From Erwinia sp050410775 (GTDB taxonomy: Bacteria; Pseudomonadota; Gammaproteobacteria; Enterobacterales; Enterobacteriaceae): DNA of 64,000 nt. The DNA is taken from NCBI RefSeq assembly GCF_050410775.1, contig NZ_CP191229.1. One strand, 5' to 3'. Under the pieces are notes generated by a model, which saw only the letters and a list, made by a program, of their open reading frames with translations, was not told where the DNA came from and did no database searches. Positions 17,485 to 25,795 of the stretch are shown here, piece after piece (the stretch's first letter is position 1; each line of letters opens with the position of its first letter). Position numbers and translations under genes: made by a program.

Positions 17485-17963
17485 CAGGCGTTAACCCGGG
17501 TCAGCAGGGCCACCGCCTCGCAGGCGATCCCTTCACCGCGACCGGTAAAACCGAGCTTTTCCGTGGTGGTGGCTTTGACGTTAACGTCATCCATGTGGAT
17601 GCCAAGATCTTCCGCAATATTGATGCGCATCTGCGGCACATGCGGCAGCATTTTAGGGGCCTGAGCGATGATCGTGACGTCAACGTTACCTATCGCGTAG
17701 CCTTTTTTAGCGATCTGCCGCCATGCTTCGCGCAGCAGTTCGCGGCTGTCCGCGCCTTTGTAGGCCGCATCGGTATCGGGAAACAGCTTGCCGATATCGC
17801 CGAGCGCAGCGGCGCCCAGCAGCGCATCGGTCAGCGCATGCAGCGCCACGTCGCCATCGGAGTGCGCCAGCAGCCCTTTTTCATAAGGAATACGCACCCC
17901 GCCGATAATCAACGGGCCTTCGCCGCCAAACGCATGTACGTCAAAACCGTGGCCGATACGCAT
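17484..17963 (-). CDS. ispF: 2-C-methyl-D-erythritol 2,4-cyclodiphosphate synthase
   Basis: Fifth step of the non-mevalonate isoprenoid pathway: cyclises the CDP-ME phosphate to MEcPP with release of CMP. 159 residues, trimeric zinc enzyme. Metal ligands are seen in MRIGHGFDVHAFG (Asp8, His10) and LLAHSDGDVALHALTDALLG (His42). One-base overlaps with ispD upstream and truD downstream indicate tight coupling. Confidence 0.97.
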   Translation of the reverse strand: MRIGHGFDVHAFGGEGPLIIGGVRIPYEKGLLAHSDGDVALHALTDALLGAAALGDIGKLFPDTDAAYKGADSRELLREAWRQIAKKGYAIGNVDVTIIAQAPKMLPHVPQMRINIAEDLGIHMDDVNVKATTTEKLGFTGRGEGIACEAVALLTRVNA

Positions 17964-18679
17964 TATGCGCTCTCCTTATTTTTTAATTGAGTGAGGTAGA
18001 AAGCGGCCAGCGCCAGATCTTCCGGCCGCGTAACCTTAATATTGTCGCTGCGTCCGACGATCAGTTCAGGATGGTAACCGCAGTATTCCAGCGCCGAGGC
18101 CTCATCGGTAATGGTCGCCCCCTCCTCCAGCGCCCGCTGTAAGCAGCTACGCAGCAGCGCAAGCGGGAAGAGCTGAGGCGTCAGCGCATGCCACAAATCC
18201 TCGCGATCGACGGTGTGCACTATGGCTTCGCTACCCGGCCTGCCCCGCTTCATCGTATCCCGTACCGGGGCGGCGAGAATGCCGCCGACGCTGCTGGTCG
18301 CGGTGATCGCCAGCAGTCGCGTCAGATCGTCAAGATGCAGGCAGGGACGCGCCGCATCGTGCACCAGCGCCCAGCTGGCAGAAGGTGCCGCCTGAAGTCC
18401 GGCAAGGACGGAATCGGCGCGCTCTTTGCCGCCTCTGACCACCGTAATACGCGGATCGCGGGCCACAGGCAGGCTGGCGAACAGCGGATCGCCCGGGCTG
18501 ATGGCGACAATAATCCGGCCAATCACCGGGTGTGCCAGCAGCCTGGCGAGCGTGTGCTCCAGAATGGTTTTATCGCCGATAGTGAGATACTGCTTCGGGC
18601 ATTCAGACTGCATCCGGCTGCCGATACCCGCAGCGGGCACGACAGCAATGACGTCCGGAAAGGATGTTGCGATGTTCAT
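17963..18679 (-). CDS. ispD: 2-C-methyl-D-erythritol 4-phosphate cytidylyltransferase
   Basis: Third step of the non-mevalonate isoprenoid pathway: joins CTP and MEP. 238 residues. N-terminal nucleotide-binding motif VPAAGIGSRMQSECPKQYL, then VVRGGKERADSVLAGL and VHDAARPC, all family hallmarks. It begins 3 nt after ftsB ends and shares one base with ispF. Confidence 0.97.
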   Translation of the reverse strand: MNIATSFPDVIAVVPAAGIGSRMQSECPKQYLTIGDKTILEHTLARLLAHPVIGRIIVAISPGDPLFASLPVARDPRITVVRGGKERADSVLAGLQAAPSASWALVHDAARPCLHLDDLTRLLAITATSSVGGILAAPVRDTMKRGRPGSEAIVHTVDREDLWHALTPQLFPLALLRSCLQRALEEGATITDEASALEYCGYHPELIVGRSDNIKVTRPEDLALAAFYLTQLKNKESA

Positions 18680-18682
18680 GGT

Positions 18683-19003
18683 TTATCGTAGCTGGCTGTT
18701 TGAAGCACCCTGCTGCGCGTTTCGTCTGTTTTGATCCGGCACAAGGCGATAGAAGGTCTCACCGGGTTTAATCATCCCGAGTTCGTTGCGTGCGCGCTCC
18801 TCGATCGCTTCAGAACCGCCGTTAAGGTCGTCGATTTCCGCAAACAGCCGATCGTTTCGTGCTTTAAGCTTGCCGTTACTGGCCTGTTGCTGCGCAACAT
18901 CGTCATTAACGCGCGTATAGTCATGTATGCCGTTCTTGCCCAGCCAGAGCGAATATTGCAGCCAGCCCAGTAATGCAAGTAACAGCAGCGTCAGTTTACC
19001 CAT
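18683..19003 (-). CDS. ftsB: Cell division protein FtsB
   Basis: Small bitopic divisome protein that forms the FtsQLB complex. 106 residues: a short cytoplasmic start, one membrane helix (LTLLLLALLGWLQYSLWLG), then a periplasmic coiled coil (DDVAQQQASNGKLKARNDRLFAEIDDL) and the conserved RARNELGMIKPGETFYRLV. Located directly upstream of ispD, as in other enterobacteria. Confidence 0.95.
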   Translation of the reverse strand: MGKLTLLLLALLGWLQYSLWLGKNGIHDYTRVNDDVAQQQASNGKLKARNDRLFAEIDDLNGGSEAIEERARNELGMIKPGETFYRLVPDQNRRNAQQGASNSQLR

Positions 19004-19152
19004 CCCCGCCCCCTGAAAAACGGCTCAATCATCCCACAACTTTCCCTTTGACTCCACCCTGGCAGTGAAATAGCCGTGGATAGCGGCTCAGCTGAGCAAA
19101 CCACCAGCGTGGGGTAGGCAACGGGAGAAATAAAACGGCGGTAAGACGCCGC

Positions 19153-19473
19153 TTACCAGCCGGTCAGCAGGCTGAAGAGTAGCCAGAACAGGCAGATAAC
19201 GCTCAGCGCGGTGAGCAGCAGCGTCAGCAGAAGATGACCGCGCAGCAGTACGCTGGTCGCAATCCCAACCAGTACGGAGACAGGCAGCAGGGCAAGAAAA
19301 AAAGGCCAGGTATAGAGGAAGAAAAACAGGGTATTAGAGCCATACAGGATGAAAGGGATCGCCAGCGCGATCCACCAGGAGACGAATCCCGCCAGGCCAC
19401 CGGGAAATGGCCAGGCACTCTCTTCCCGTTCTCGATCTTCTTTGCGGGCCAGCAAGGGCGTAACGTTATGCAT
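19153..19473 (-). CDS. ygbE: Small inner-membrane protein YgbE (DUF3561)
   Basis: 106-residue membrane protein of unknown function, similar to E. coli YgbE in position and in the segment YGSNTLFFFLYTWPFFLALLPV. Three or four hydrophobic helices after a charged N-terminus (ARKEDREREESAWPFPGG). The ATG at 19473 is preceded by AGGA at good spacing; an in-frame start eight codons earlier is less likely. Lies between cysC and ftsB. Confidence 0.85.
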   Translation of the reverse strand: MHNVTPLLARKEDREREESAWPFPGGLAGFVSWWIALAIPFILYGSNTLFFFLYTWPFFLALLPVSVLVGIATSVLLRGHLLLTLLLTALSVICLFWLLFSLLTGW

Positions 19474-19960
19474 AAGTATCCTGTTGACGCATGACACGAC
19501 CTGCTCTGAGGCATTTTCGCCGTGGCTTCTCAGTCAAAGATAATATCGCGCTCAGGCGGCAGATCTAACACTTGAACCCGCGATTTTGTTACTAATTGTT
19601 CGCTTTTCGCCGGGGGACTGCGGGGATCCCGCCGCATCAGGCATGCCTGGCTCGCGGCAAAAACGTTTTTCCTTAAGAGTCTGACTGAAAAACTTGCTGT
19701 CGCCTTTTGCAGGCAATCGCCTCTGCTTATTCTGCGCCGCAAAAATGAACACATTTCCATTTTCAGTGCCAACTTAACATCAGGCGGTTCAGGGGCCGGG
19801 CACAATACTTCTTAATAGCAGAAACGACTGGAAGCGCTTTGACATGCTATGAAAGATAATAACCAACACAGTAGGGGCAACGCGTAATAACGGCGCGCTA
19901 CAGAAGAGGCACGCCGTTGTCGTCAGGGGATTACTGGTAAGGGCCGAAAGATGATCCTGT
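19474..19960. other. 487-bp intergenic stretch between ygbE and cysC
   Basis: No gene was recognised. It holds the presumed ygbE promoter, a 12-nt palindrome AAAAACGTTTTT (19659-19670), and a 7-bp stem AACGGCG / CGCCGTT (19889-19918) after cysC that lacks a U-tract. Short open frames on the minus strand overlap each other in two frames and look non-coding. Confidence 0.6.
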
Positions 19961-20569
19961 TCAGCCGGGAATAATCTGCCGGCTTCGCAGGACGGCGGCG
20001 ATCTTTTCACACAGAGCGTCAACCGTCTCTTCGCCGTTCAGCACAATCTCCGCCCGCTCCGGCGCTTCATAAACCGCGTCAATACCGGTGAAATTACGCA
20101 ACTCGCCCGCCCGGGCCTTTTTATAGAGCCCTTTGGGATCGCGCGCTTCGCAGATGGCTAACGGCGTGTCGACAAAAATCTCGATGAAACGCCCTTCTCC
20201 CAGCAGATCGCGCACCATCTCCCGCTCGGCGCGATGCGGAGAGATAAAGGCGCTCAGTACCACCAGCCCCGCATCCACCATCAGCTTCGCCACTTCGCCC
20301 ACGCGGCGGATATTCTCTTTCCGATCCGCATCGCTGAAGCCGAGGTCGCGGCAGAGGCCATGCCGGACATTATCGCCATCCAGCAAATAGGTAGAAACCC
20401 CCGCCCGGTGCAGTCCCTGCTCCAGCGCGCCAGCGACCGTGGACTTGCCCGAGCCGGAGAGCCCGGTAAACCACAAAAGGACGCCCTGGTGACCATGCTG
20501 CGCCTCACGTTCGGCACGCGTTACCGCGTGCGAATGCCAGACGACGTTCTCATCATGTTCAGCGCCCAT
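19961..20569 (-). CDS. cysC: Adenylyl-sulfate kinase
   Basis: Phosphorylates adenosine 5'-phosphosulfate (APS) to PAPS in sulfate assimilation. 202 residues. P-loop GLSGSGKS, then YLLDGDNVRHGLCRDLGFS and FVDTPLAICEARDPKGLYKKAR, all conserved. The ATG at 20569 (MGAEHDENVVWHS) is preferred over one eight codons upstream because it matches E. coli MALHDENVVWHS and starts one base after the cysN stop. Last gene of the cysG-cysD-cysN-cysC run. Confidence 0.97.
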   Translation of the reverse strand: MGAEHDENVVWHSHAVTRAEREAQHGHQGVLLWFTGLSGSGKSTVAGALEQGLHRAGVSTYLLDGDNVRHGLCRDLGFSDADRKENIRRVGEVAKLMVDAGLVVLSAFISPHRAEREMVRDLLGEGRFIEIFVDTPLAICEARDPKGLYKKARAGELRNFTGIDAVYEAPERAEIVLNGEETVDALCEKIAAVLRSRQIIPG

Positions 20570-20570
20570 C

Positions 20571-21998
20571 TTACTGACCGCCCAGCAAGTCACGCGCGCC
20601 CCAGTGTGGGAAATGGCGACGAACCAGCGCGTTCAGCTCCAGTTCAAACGCGCTGAAGTTGCCCTGCGCCTGGGCCTTCTCTTCCAGCGGCTCACGGATC
20701 ATGCCCGCACCAACGGTGACATTACTTAACCGATCGATGAATATCATGCCGCCGGTCACCGGATTCTGCTGATAGTTGTCCAGCACCATCGGTTCATCAA
20801 ACGTCACTTCGACCAGGCCGATACCGTTCAGCGGCAGGTTTTCCACGCTGTGCCAGGTCAGGTTATTGATCTCGACCTGGTGCTCGATGCGCTCAACGCG
20901 GGCGCGGGTTTTCTTACCGGCAATTTTCACGTCGAAGCTCTGGCCTGGGGACAGCGGCTGCTCGGCCATCCAGACTACATCGACGCTGGCGGACTGCACC
21001 GGCTTCAGCGTTGCGCTGGCGTCCACCAGCAGATCGCCACGGCTGATATCAATCTCATCCTTCAGCACCAGGGTAATTGCCTCACCCGCCTGCGCTTCCT
21101 GAAGGTCGCCGTCAAAGGTGACGATGCGCGCAATGCTCGACTCCACGCCGGAAGGCAGAGCTTTCACGCGCTGCCCAACCTTCACCGCGCCGGAAGCCAG
21201 CGTCCCGGCGTAGCCGCGGAAATCCAGGTTCGGACGGTTGACGTACTGCACCGGAAAACGCATTGGCTGCCGATCAACGATGCGCTTAACCTCGACGGTT
21301 TCCAGCACATCCAGCAATGTCGGGCCGCTGTACCAGCTCATCGCCTCACTCGGCGACGCCACGTTTTCTCCTTCCAGCGCGGAGAGCGGCACAAAACGGA
21401 TATCCAGATCGGCCGGCAGCTGCGCGGCGAAATCAAGATAATCCTGCTTGATCTGTTCGAAGGTCGCTTCGCTGTATTCCACCAGATCCATCTTGTTAAT
21501 TGCCACAACCAGATGCTTAATGCCCAGCAATGTGGAAATAAAGCTGTGGCGGCGCGTCTGGTCCAGCACGCCTTTACGGGCGTCAATCAGCAGGATCGCC
21601 AGGTCGCAGGTTGAGGCGCCGGTGGCCATATTGCGCGTGTACTGCTCGTGTCCCGGCGTATCCGCGATAATGAACTTACGCTTCTCGGTGGAGAAGTAAC
21701 GGTAAGCCACATCAATGGTGATGCCCTGCTCACGTTCGGCCTGGAGACCATCGACCAGCAGCGCCAGGTCGAGCTTTTCGCCCTGCGTACCGTGGCGCTT
21801 GCTGTCGTTATGGAGCGAAGAGAGCTGATCTTCATAAATCTGGCGGGTATCGTGCAGCAGACGGCCGATCAGCGTGCTCTTGCCATCGTCGACGCTGCCG
21901 CAGGTCAGAAAACGCAGCAGGCTTTTATGCTGCTGCGCATGTAGCCAGGCTTCCACGCCGCCCTGGTCGGCAATTTGTTGTGCAATGACGGTATTCAT
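20571..21998 (-). CDS. cysN: Sulfate adenylyltransferase subunit 1 (GTPase)
   Basis: GTPase subunit of ATP sulfurylase; GTP hydrolysis drives APS formation by CysD. 475 residues with the elongation-factor-like G motifs GSVDDGKST, DTPGHEQYTRNM and NKMDLV, then beta-barrel domains 2 and 3. Downstream of cysD by 9 nt. Confidence 0.98.
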   Translation of the reverse strand: MNTVIAQQIADQGGVEAWLHAQQHKSLLRFLTCGSVDDGKSTLIGRLLHDTRQIYEDQLSSLHNDSKRHGTQGEKLDLALLVDGLQAEREQGITIDVAYRYFSTEKRKFIIADTPGHEQYTRNMATGASTCDLAILLIDARKGVLDQTRRHSFISTLLGIKHLVVAINKMDLVEYSEATFEQIKQDYLDFAAQLPADLDIRFVPLSALEGENVASPSEAMSWYSGPTLLDVLETVEVKRIVDRQPMRFPVQYVNRPNLDFRGYAGTLASGAVKVGQRVKALPSGVESSIARIVTFDGDLQEAQAGEAITLVLKDEIDISRGDLLVDASATLKPVQSASVDVVWMAEQPLSPGQSFDVKIAGKKTRARVERIEHQVEINNLTWHSVENLPLNGIGLVEVTFDEPMVLDNYQQNPVTGGMIFIDRLSNVTVGAGMIREPLEEKAQAQGNFSAFELELNALVRRHFPHWGARDLLGGQ

Positions 21999-22007
21999 CT
22001 CGGCTCC

Positions 22008-22916
22008 TCAGAAATAACCCTGGCGTTTCTTCAGCTCCATCGAGCCGGACTGATCGCGGTCAATGACGCGTCCCTGACGTTCGCTGGTGGTGGAAACCAG
22101 CATCTCTTCAATGATCTCCGGCAGCGTCTTCGCTTCAGACTCTACCGCGCCGGTCAGCGGCCAGCAGCCCAGCGTGCGGAAACGCACCATCCGCTGCTGG
22201 ATCATTTCGCCGGGCTGGAGATCGATACGATCGTCATCCACCATCATCATCATGCCGTCGCGCTCCAGCACCGGGCGCGGCGCGGCCAGATAGAGCGGCA
22301 CAATGTCGATATTTTCCAGAAAGATGTACTGCCAGATATCAAGCTCGGTCCAGTTGGAGAGCGGGAAAACGCGGATGCTTTCGCCTTTATTAATCTGACC
22401 GTTGTAGTTATGCCACAGCTCAGGGCGCTGGTTTTTTGGATCCCAGCGGTGAAAGCGATCGCGGAAAGAGTAGATGCGCTCTTTGGCGCGCGATTTCTCT
22501 TCATCACGGCGGGCGCCGCCAAATGCGGCATCAAAGCCGTACTTGTTCAGCGCCTGCTTCAGGCCTTCGGTTTTCATGATATCCGTATGCTTGGCGCTGC
22601 CGTGCACAAAGGGGTTGATGCCCATCGCCACGCCTTCCGGGTTGCGGTGCACCAGCAACTCGGCGCCGATCGCCTTCACGGTACGGTCGCGGAATTCATA
22701 CATTTCGCGGAATTTCCAGCCGGTATCCACGTGCAACAGCGGGAATGGCAGGGTACCGGGATAAAAAGCCTTGCGCGCCAGATGCAGCATCACGGAAGAA
22801 TCTTTGCCGATCGAATACATCATGACCGGATTACCAAACTCCGCCGCCACTTCGCGGATGATATGGATACTTTCCGCTTCCAGTTGACGCAGATGGGTGA
22901 GTCGTTTCTGATCCAT
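22008..22916 (-). CDS. cysD: Sulfate adenylyltransferase subunit 2
   Basis: Catalytic subunit of ATP sulfurylase, making APS from sulfate and ATP. 302 residues as in E. coli. PP-loop SIGKDSSVMLHL, followed by LLHVDTGWKFREMYEFRD and GARRDEEKSRAKER. Sits between cysG (9 nt upstream) and cysN. Confidence 0.98.
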   Translation of the reverse strand: MDQKRLTHLRQLEAESIHIIREVAAEFGNPVMMYSIGKDSSVMLHLARKAFYPGTLPFPLLHVDTGWKFREMYEFRDRTVKAIGAELLVHRNPEGVAMGINPFVHGSAKHTDIMKTEGLKQALNKYGFDAAFGGARRDEEKSRAKERIYSFRDRFHRWDPKNQRPELWHNYNGQINKGESIRVFPLSNWTELDIWQYIFLENIDIVPLYLAAPRPVLERDGMMMMVDDDRIDLQPGEMIQQRMVRFRTLGCWPLTGAVESEAKTLPEIIEEMLVSTTSERQGRVIDRDQSGSMELKKRQGYF

Positions 22917-22925
22917 AACTTTTCC

Positions 22926-24341
22926 TCAAGCCAAATTCACAACGGCGGACTCACGTCCGGCCTGCTGCGCTGAATGTTGAAACCACGCCAGCTGCTGATG
23001 CAGATTGACGACTTCGCCAATGACTAACAGGGCGGGGCTGGGTGCGTGTTGCGCCAGGGCGTCGAGATTTTCCAGCGTGCCGGTCAGCACCTGCTGATCC
23101 TGACGCGTTCCGCGCCCGATGACCGCGACCGGCGTCTGCGCATCCCGCCCGTGGGCGATCAGCTGCGCGGAGATATCGGCCGCTTTGACCGTGCCCATAT
23201 AGATAGCCAGCGTCTGGCGGGCGCGGGCCAGCGAAGGCCAGTCCAGCCCGTCGCCGTCGGCACGGCAGTGGCCGGTGATAAACAGGACGCTCTGCGCATA
23301 GTCGCGGTGAGTCAGGGGAATACCAGCGTAGGCGGTCGCGCCAGCGGCAGCCGTGACGCCCGGCACCACCTGAAACGGAATGCCCGCCTCTACCGCCGCC
23401 TGGAGCTCTTCGCCGCCGCGGCCAAAGATAAAGGGATCGCCGCCTTTAAGGCGTACCACGCATTTCCCTTTTTTTGCCAGCGACACCAGCAGCCGGTTAG
23501 TCTCTTCCTGCGGCACGGTATGCGCGTGAGCGCGCTTGCCAACGCAGATGCGATCGGCATCGCGCCGGACTAAATCGAGAATTTCATCGCTGACCAGATG
23601 GTCATACAGCACCACATCCGCCTGCTGCATCACCTGCAAACCGCGCAGCGTCAGCAGCCCCGGATCGCCCGGTCCTGCTCCCACCAGAATAATTTCGCCC
23701 TGGTTCTCCTGCGGCGCGTCCAGCTGCTCATCCAGCGTCTTTTTCGCGCCTTCAACGTTGCCGGAGGCGACCTGGCTGGCAAAGAGGCCGTTAAAGGCGG
23801 TTTCCCAGAAGCGGCGGCGGTCCGACATCTTGCTAAAGCGCGCTTTCACCTTACCCCGCCACTGACCGGCGATAGCGGCCATATTTCCCAGATTCGCAGG
23901 CAGCAGCGCTTCAAGTTTCTCGCGCAGCAGGCGGGCAAGCACCGGCGCCGTGCCGCTGGAGGAGATGGCGACCACCAGCGGGGAGCGATCCACAATTGAG
24001 GGGAAAATAAAGGAGCATTTAGGCTGATCGTCCACCACATTCGCCAGCAGGTGCCGGACGCTGGCGTCGTCAAATACGCGGGCATTGAGATCGCTATCGT
24101 CCGTTGCGGCGATCACCAGAAAAACGCTCTCCAGCAGTTCGCTTTGATAAGATTCAGCCCGCCAGGCGACCAGGCCCTCTTTATGCAGCTCAGCAAGCTC
24201 ATCGCATAACGCAAGCGAGGCGATCTGCACCTGTGCGCCTGCGCGCCGCAGCAGCTCAATCTTACGCGCGGCTATGTCGCCGCCGCCGACAACCAGTACC
24301 GGTTTGTTCCGGATATCAGCAAATATTGGGAGATAGTCCAC
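22926..24341 (-). CDS. cysG: Siroheme synthase (trifunctional CysG)
   Basis: Makes siroheme, the prosthetic group of CysI, from uroporphyrinogen III. 471 residues. N-terminal half: NAD-binding precorrin-2 dehydrogenase/ferrochelatase (VLVVGGGDIAARKIELL). C-terminal half: uroporphyrinogen-III methyltransferase (VGAGPGDPGLLTLRG, VVRLKGGDPFIFGRGGEE, VPGVTAAAGATAYAGIPLTHR). First gene of the cysGDNC run. In E. coli K-12 cysG is with nirBD; having it in the sulfate operon is known in other enterobacteria. Confidence 0.96.
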   Translation of the reverse strand: MDYLPIFADIRNKPVLVVGGGDIAARKIELLRRAGAQVQIASLALCDELAELHKEGLVAWRAESYQSELLESVFLVIAATDDSDLNARVFDDASVRHLLANVVDDQPKCSFIFPSIVDRSPLVVAISSSGTAPVLARLLREKLEALLPANLGNMAAIAGQWRGKVKARFSKMSDRRRFWETAFNGLFASQVASGNVEGAKKTLDEQLDAPQENQGEIILVGAGPGDPGLLTLRGLQVMQQADVVLYDHLVSDEILDLVRRDADRICVGKRAHAHTVPQEETNRLLVSLAKKGKCVVRLKGGDPFIFGRGGEELQAAVEAGIPFQVVPGVTAAAGATAYAGIPLTHRDYAQSVLFITGHCRADGDGLDWPSLARARQTLAIYMGTVKAADISAQLIAHGRDAQTPVAVIGRGTRQDQQVLTGTLENLDALAQHAPSPALLVIGEVVNLHQQLAWFQHSAQQAGRESAVVNLA

Positions 24342-24565
24342 GTCAGCCTTGTCGCAAATAACAAATAGTTAACGCGACTATACGGCCCGCGCCGGAGGCT
24401 TATGAAATTACTAATTGGAATGAGTAGTTACCGAATGGAATAACGTCTTAGTAAAACAGGGTCAAAGATGCGCTTAACGAATGATATTGCGGGCATTTCA
24501 GCCCGGCAGCAATTGTGCAACGCCGGCCGGGATCCCATAATAAAGAGGTAAAATAAACCCGCAGA

Positions 24566-24592
24566 CTCAGCGGATGTTGCTGTACCGCTGAG
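24566..24592. other. Inverted repeat in the leader of the YciI-like gene
   Basis: CTCAGCGG-(11 nt)-CCGCTGAG is a perfect 8-bp inverted repeat 40-66 nt before the ATG at 24632. No T-run follows. The Shine-Dalgarno CAGGAG further on can pair with a preceding CTCC, so the leader may be structured. Confidence 0.4.
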
Positions 24593-24631
24593 CCAACAAC
24601 CCGGCAGACACCTCCCCTGACAGGAGTACTT

Positions 24632-24916
24632 ATGTACATTGTTTTCCTGAATTACACCCGCCCGCTTGATGAAGTGGAAGCCGTACTGGACGCGCATCTC
24701 CTCTGGCTGGACAAATATTTCGATGCGGGCGTCTTTATCAGCGCTGGCAGGAAAGAGCCACGCACCGGCGGCATGATCATGGTTAAAGATATCGATCGCG
24801 ATCGGCTGAACACCATTCTGGACGAAGATCCGTTCCAGGCCGTAGCGGACTATGAAGTGACAAAAGTCAACGTCACCCGCGCCGCTGGCGACTTCACCTC
24901 GCTAACGGATATTTAG
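24632..24916 (+). CDS. YciI-family protein
   Basis: 94-residue YciI-like protein (ferredoxin-like alpha/beta barrel; dimeric in solved members, function mostly unknown). MYIVFLNYTRPLDEV, then the family histidine (His22) in DAHLLWLDKYFDAGVFISAG and a gly-rich GGMIMVKDIDRD. ATG at 24632 is preceded by CAGGAG at ideal spacing. It is the only gene between cysG and cysH, convergent with cysH. In E. coli this interval holds iap and the type I-E CRISPR-Cas locus. Role in sulfur metabolism is not shown by the sequence. Confidence 0.85.
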   Translation: MYIVFLNYTRPLDEVEAVLDAHLLWLDKYFDAGVFISAGRKEPRTGGMIMVKDIDRDRLNTILDEDPFQAVADYEVTKVNVTRAAGDFTSLTDI

Positions 24917-24970
24917 CAGGCCGGCGGGGCAAACAGAGGATAAGGCGAATTTCAGACCGCCTGAATGAGA

Positions 24971-25002
24971 AAACGGAAAACAGTAGCCTGTTTTCCGTTT
25001 TT
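24971..25002. terminator. Bidirectional terminator between YciI-like gene and cysH
   Basis: Perfect 13-bp stem AAACGGAAAACAG / CTGTTTTCCGTTT with a 4-nt loop TAGC. T-rich on the right for the plus-strand gene and A-rich on the left for cysH, whose stop is 50 nt away. Confidence 0.85.
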
Positions 25003-25051
25003 AACTATCGGCAACGCCGTGCCGGGATTGACTGCCTGAACTGAACCCGGC

Positions 25052-25783
25052 CTATTCGTGCAGTCCGCATTCACGCTTCAGGCCGAAAAAGCGGGTCTCT
25101 TCTTCCGCCATTCCCGGTTCCCATTTACGCGTGGTGTGAGTATCGCCCACTGAAAGGTAGCCCTGATCCCGGAGCGGATGGTAATCCAGACCATTCTCTT
25201 TGAGGTACTGATAAACCTGACGGTCATCCCAGTCGATAATCGGCAGAACCTTGAATACACCGCGCTGCACGGCCAGCACCGGCAGATGGGCCCGGCTGCT
25301 GGACTGATCGCGCCGCAGGCCGGCAAACCAGGTCTGGCCGTTAAGCGTTTGCAGCGCGCGGTTCATCGGCTCCACTTTGTTGATCTGGTTGTAACGCTCA
25401 ATCCCTTCCACGCCCTGCTCCCAGAGCTTGCCGTAGCGCGCCTCCTGCCATGCCGCGCTCTGCTCAGCGCGGAAAACCTTCAGATTCAGATCGAGCTTCT
25501 CCGTCAACGCATCGATAAACTGGTAGGTTTCCGGAAACAGATAGCCGGTATCGGTCAGAATAACCGGAATGCCTGGCTTCACCTTATTGACCAGATGGAG
25601 GCTGACCGCGGCCTGAATACCAAAGCTTGACGAGAGCACCGCCTCACCGGGCAGATTCTCCAGCGCCCAGAGGACCCGCTCCTGCGCGGAAAGTTTGTCC
25701 AGCTGATTATTCACCTCGGCCAGCGCCATAATGCGCTCGACTTTCGGTAACTCATTCAGTACTGCAAGATCGGGTAGCGCCAT
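25052..25783 (-). CDS. cysH: Phosphoadenylyl-sulfate reductase (thioredoxin)
   Basis: Reduces PAPS to sulfite with thioredoxin. 243 residues. PP-loop-like SSSFGIQAAVSLHL, then LTDTGYLFPETYQFID, and the catalytic C-terminal motif KRECGLHE with the redox cysteine; no additional iron-sulfur cysteines, so PAPS- rather than APS-specific. Third gene of cysJ-cysI-cysH, 12 nt after cysI. Confidence 0.97.
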   Translation of the reverse strand: MALPDLAVLNELPKVERIMALAEVNNQLDKLSAQERVLWALENLPGEAVLSSSFGIQAAVSLHLVNKVKPGIPVILTDTGYLFPETYQFIDALTEKLDLNLKVFRAEQSAAWQEARYGKLWEQGVEGIERYNQINKVEPMNRALQTLNGQTWFAGLRRDQSSSRAHLPVLAVQRGVFKVLPIIDWDDRQVYQYLKENGLDYHPLRDQGYLSVGDTHTTRKWEPGMAEEETRFFGLKRECGLHE

Positions 25784-25795
25784 ATCAAGCCTCCG

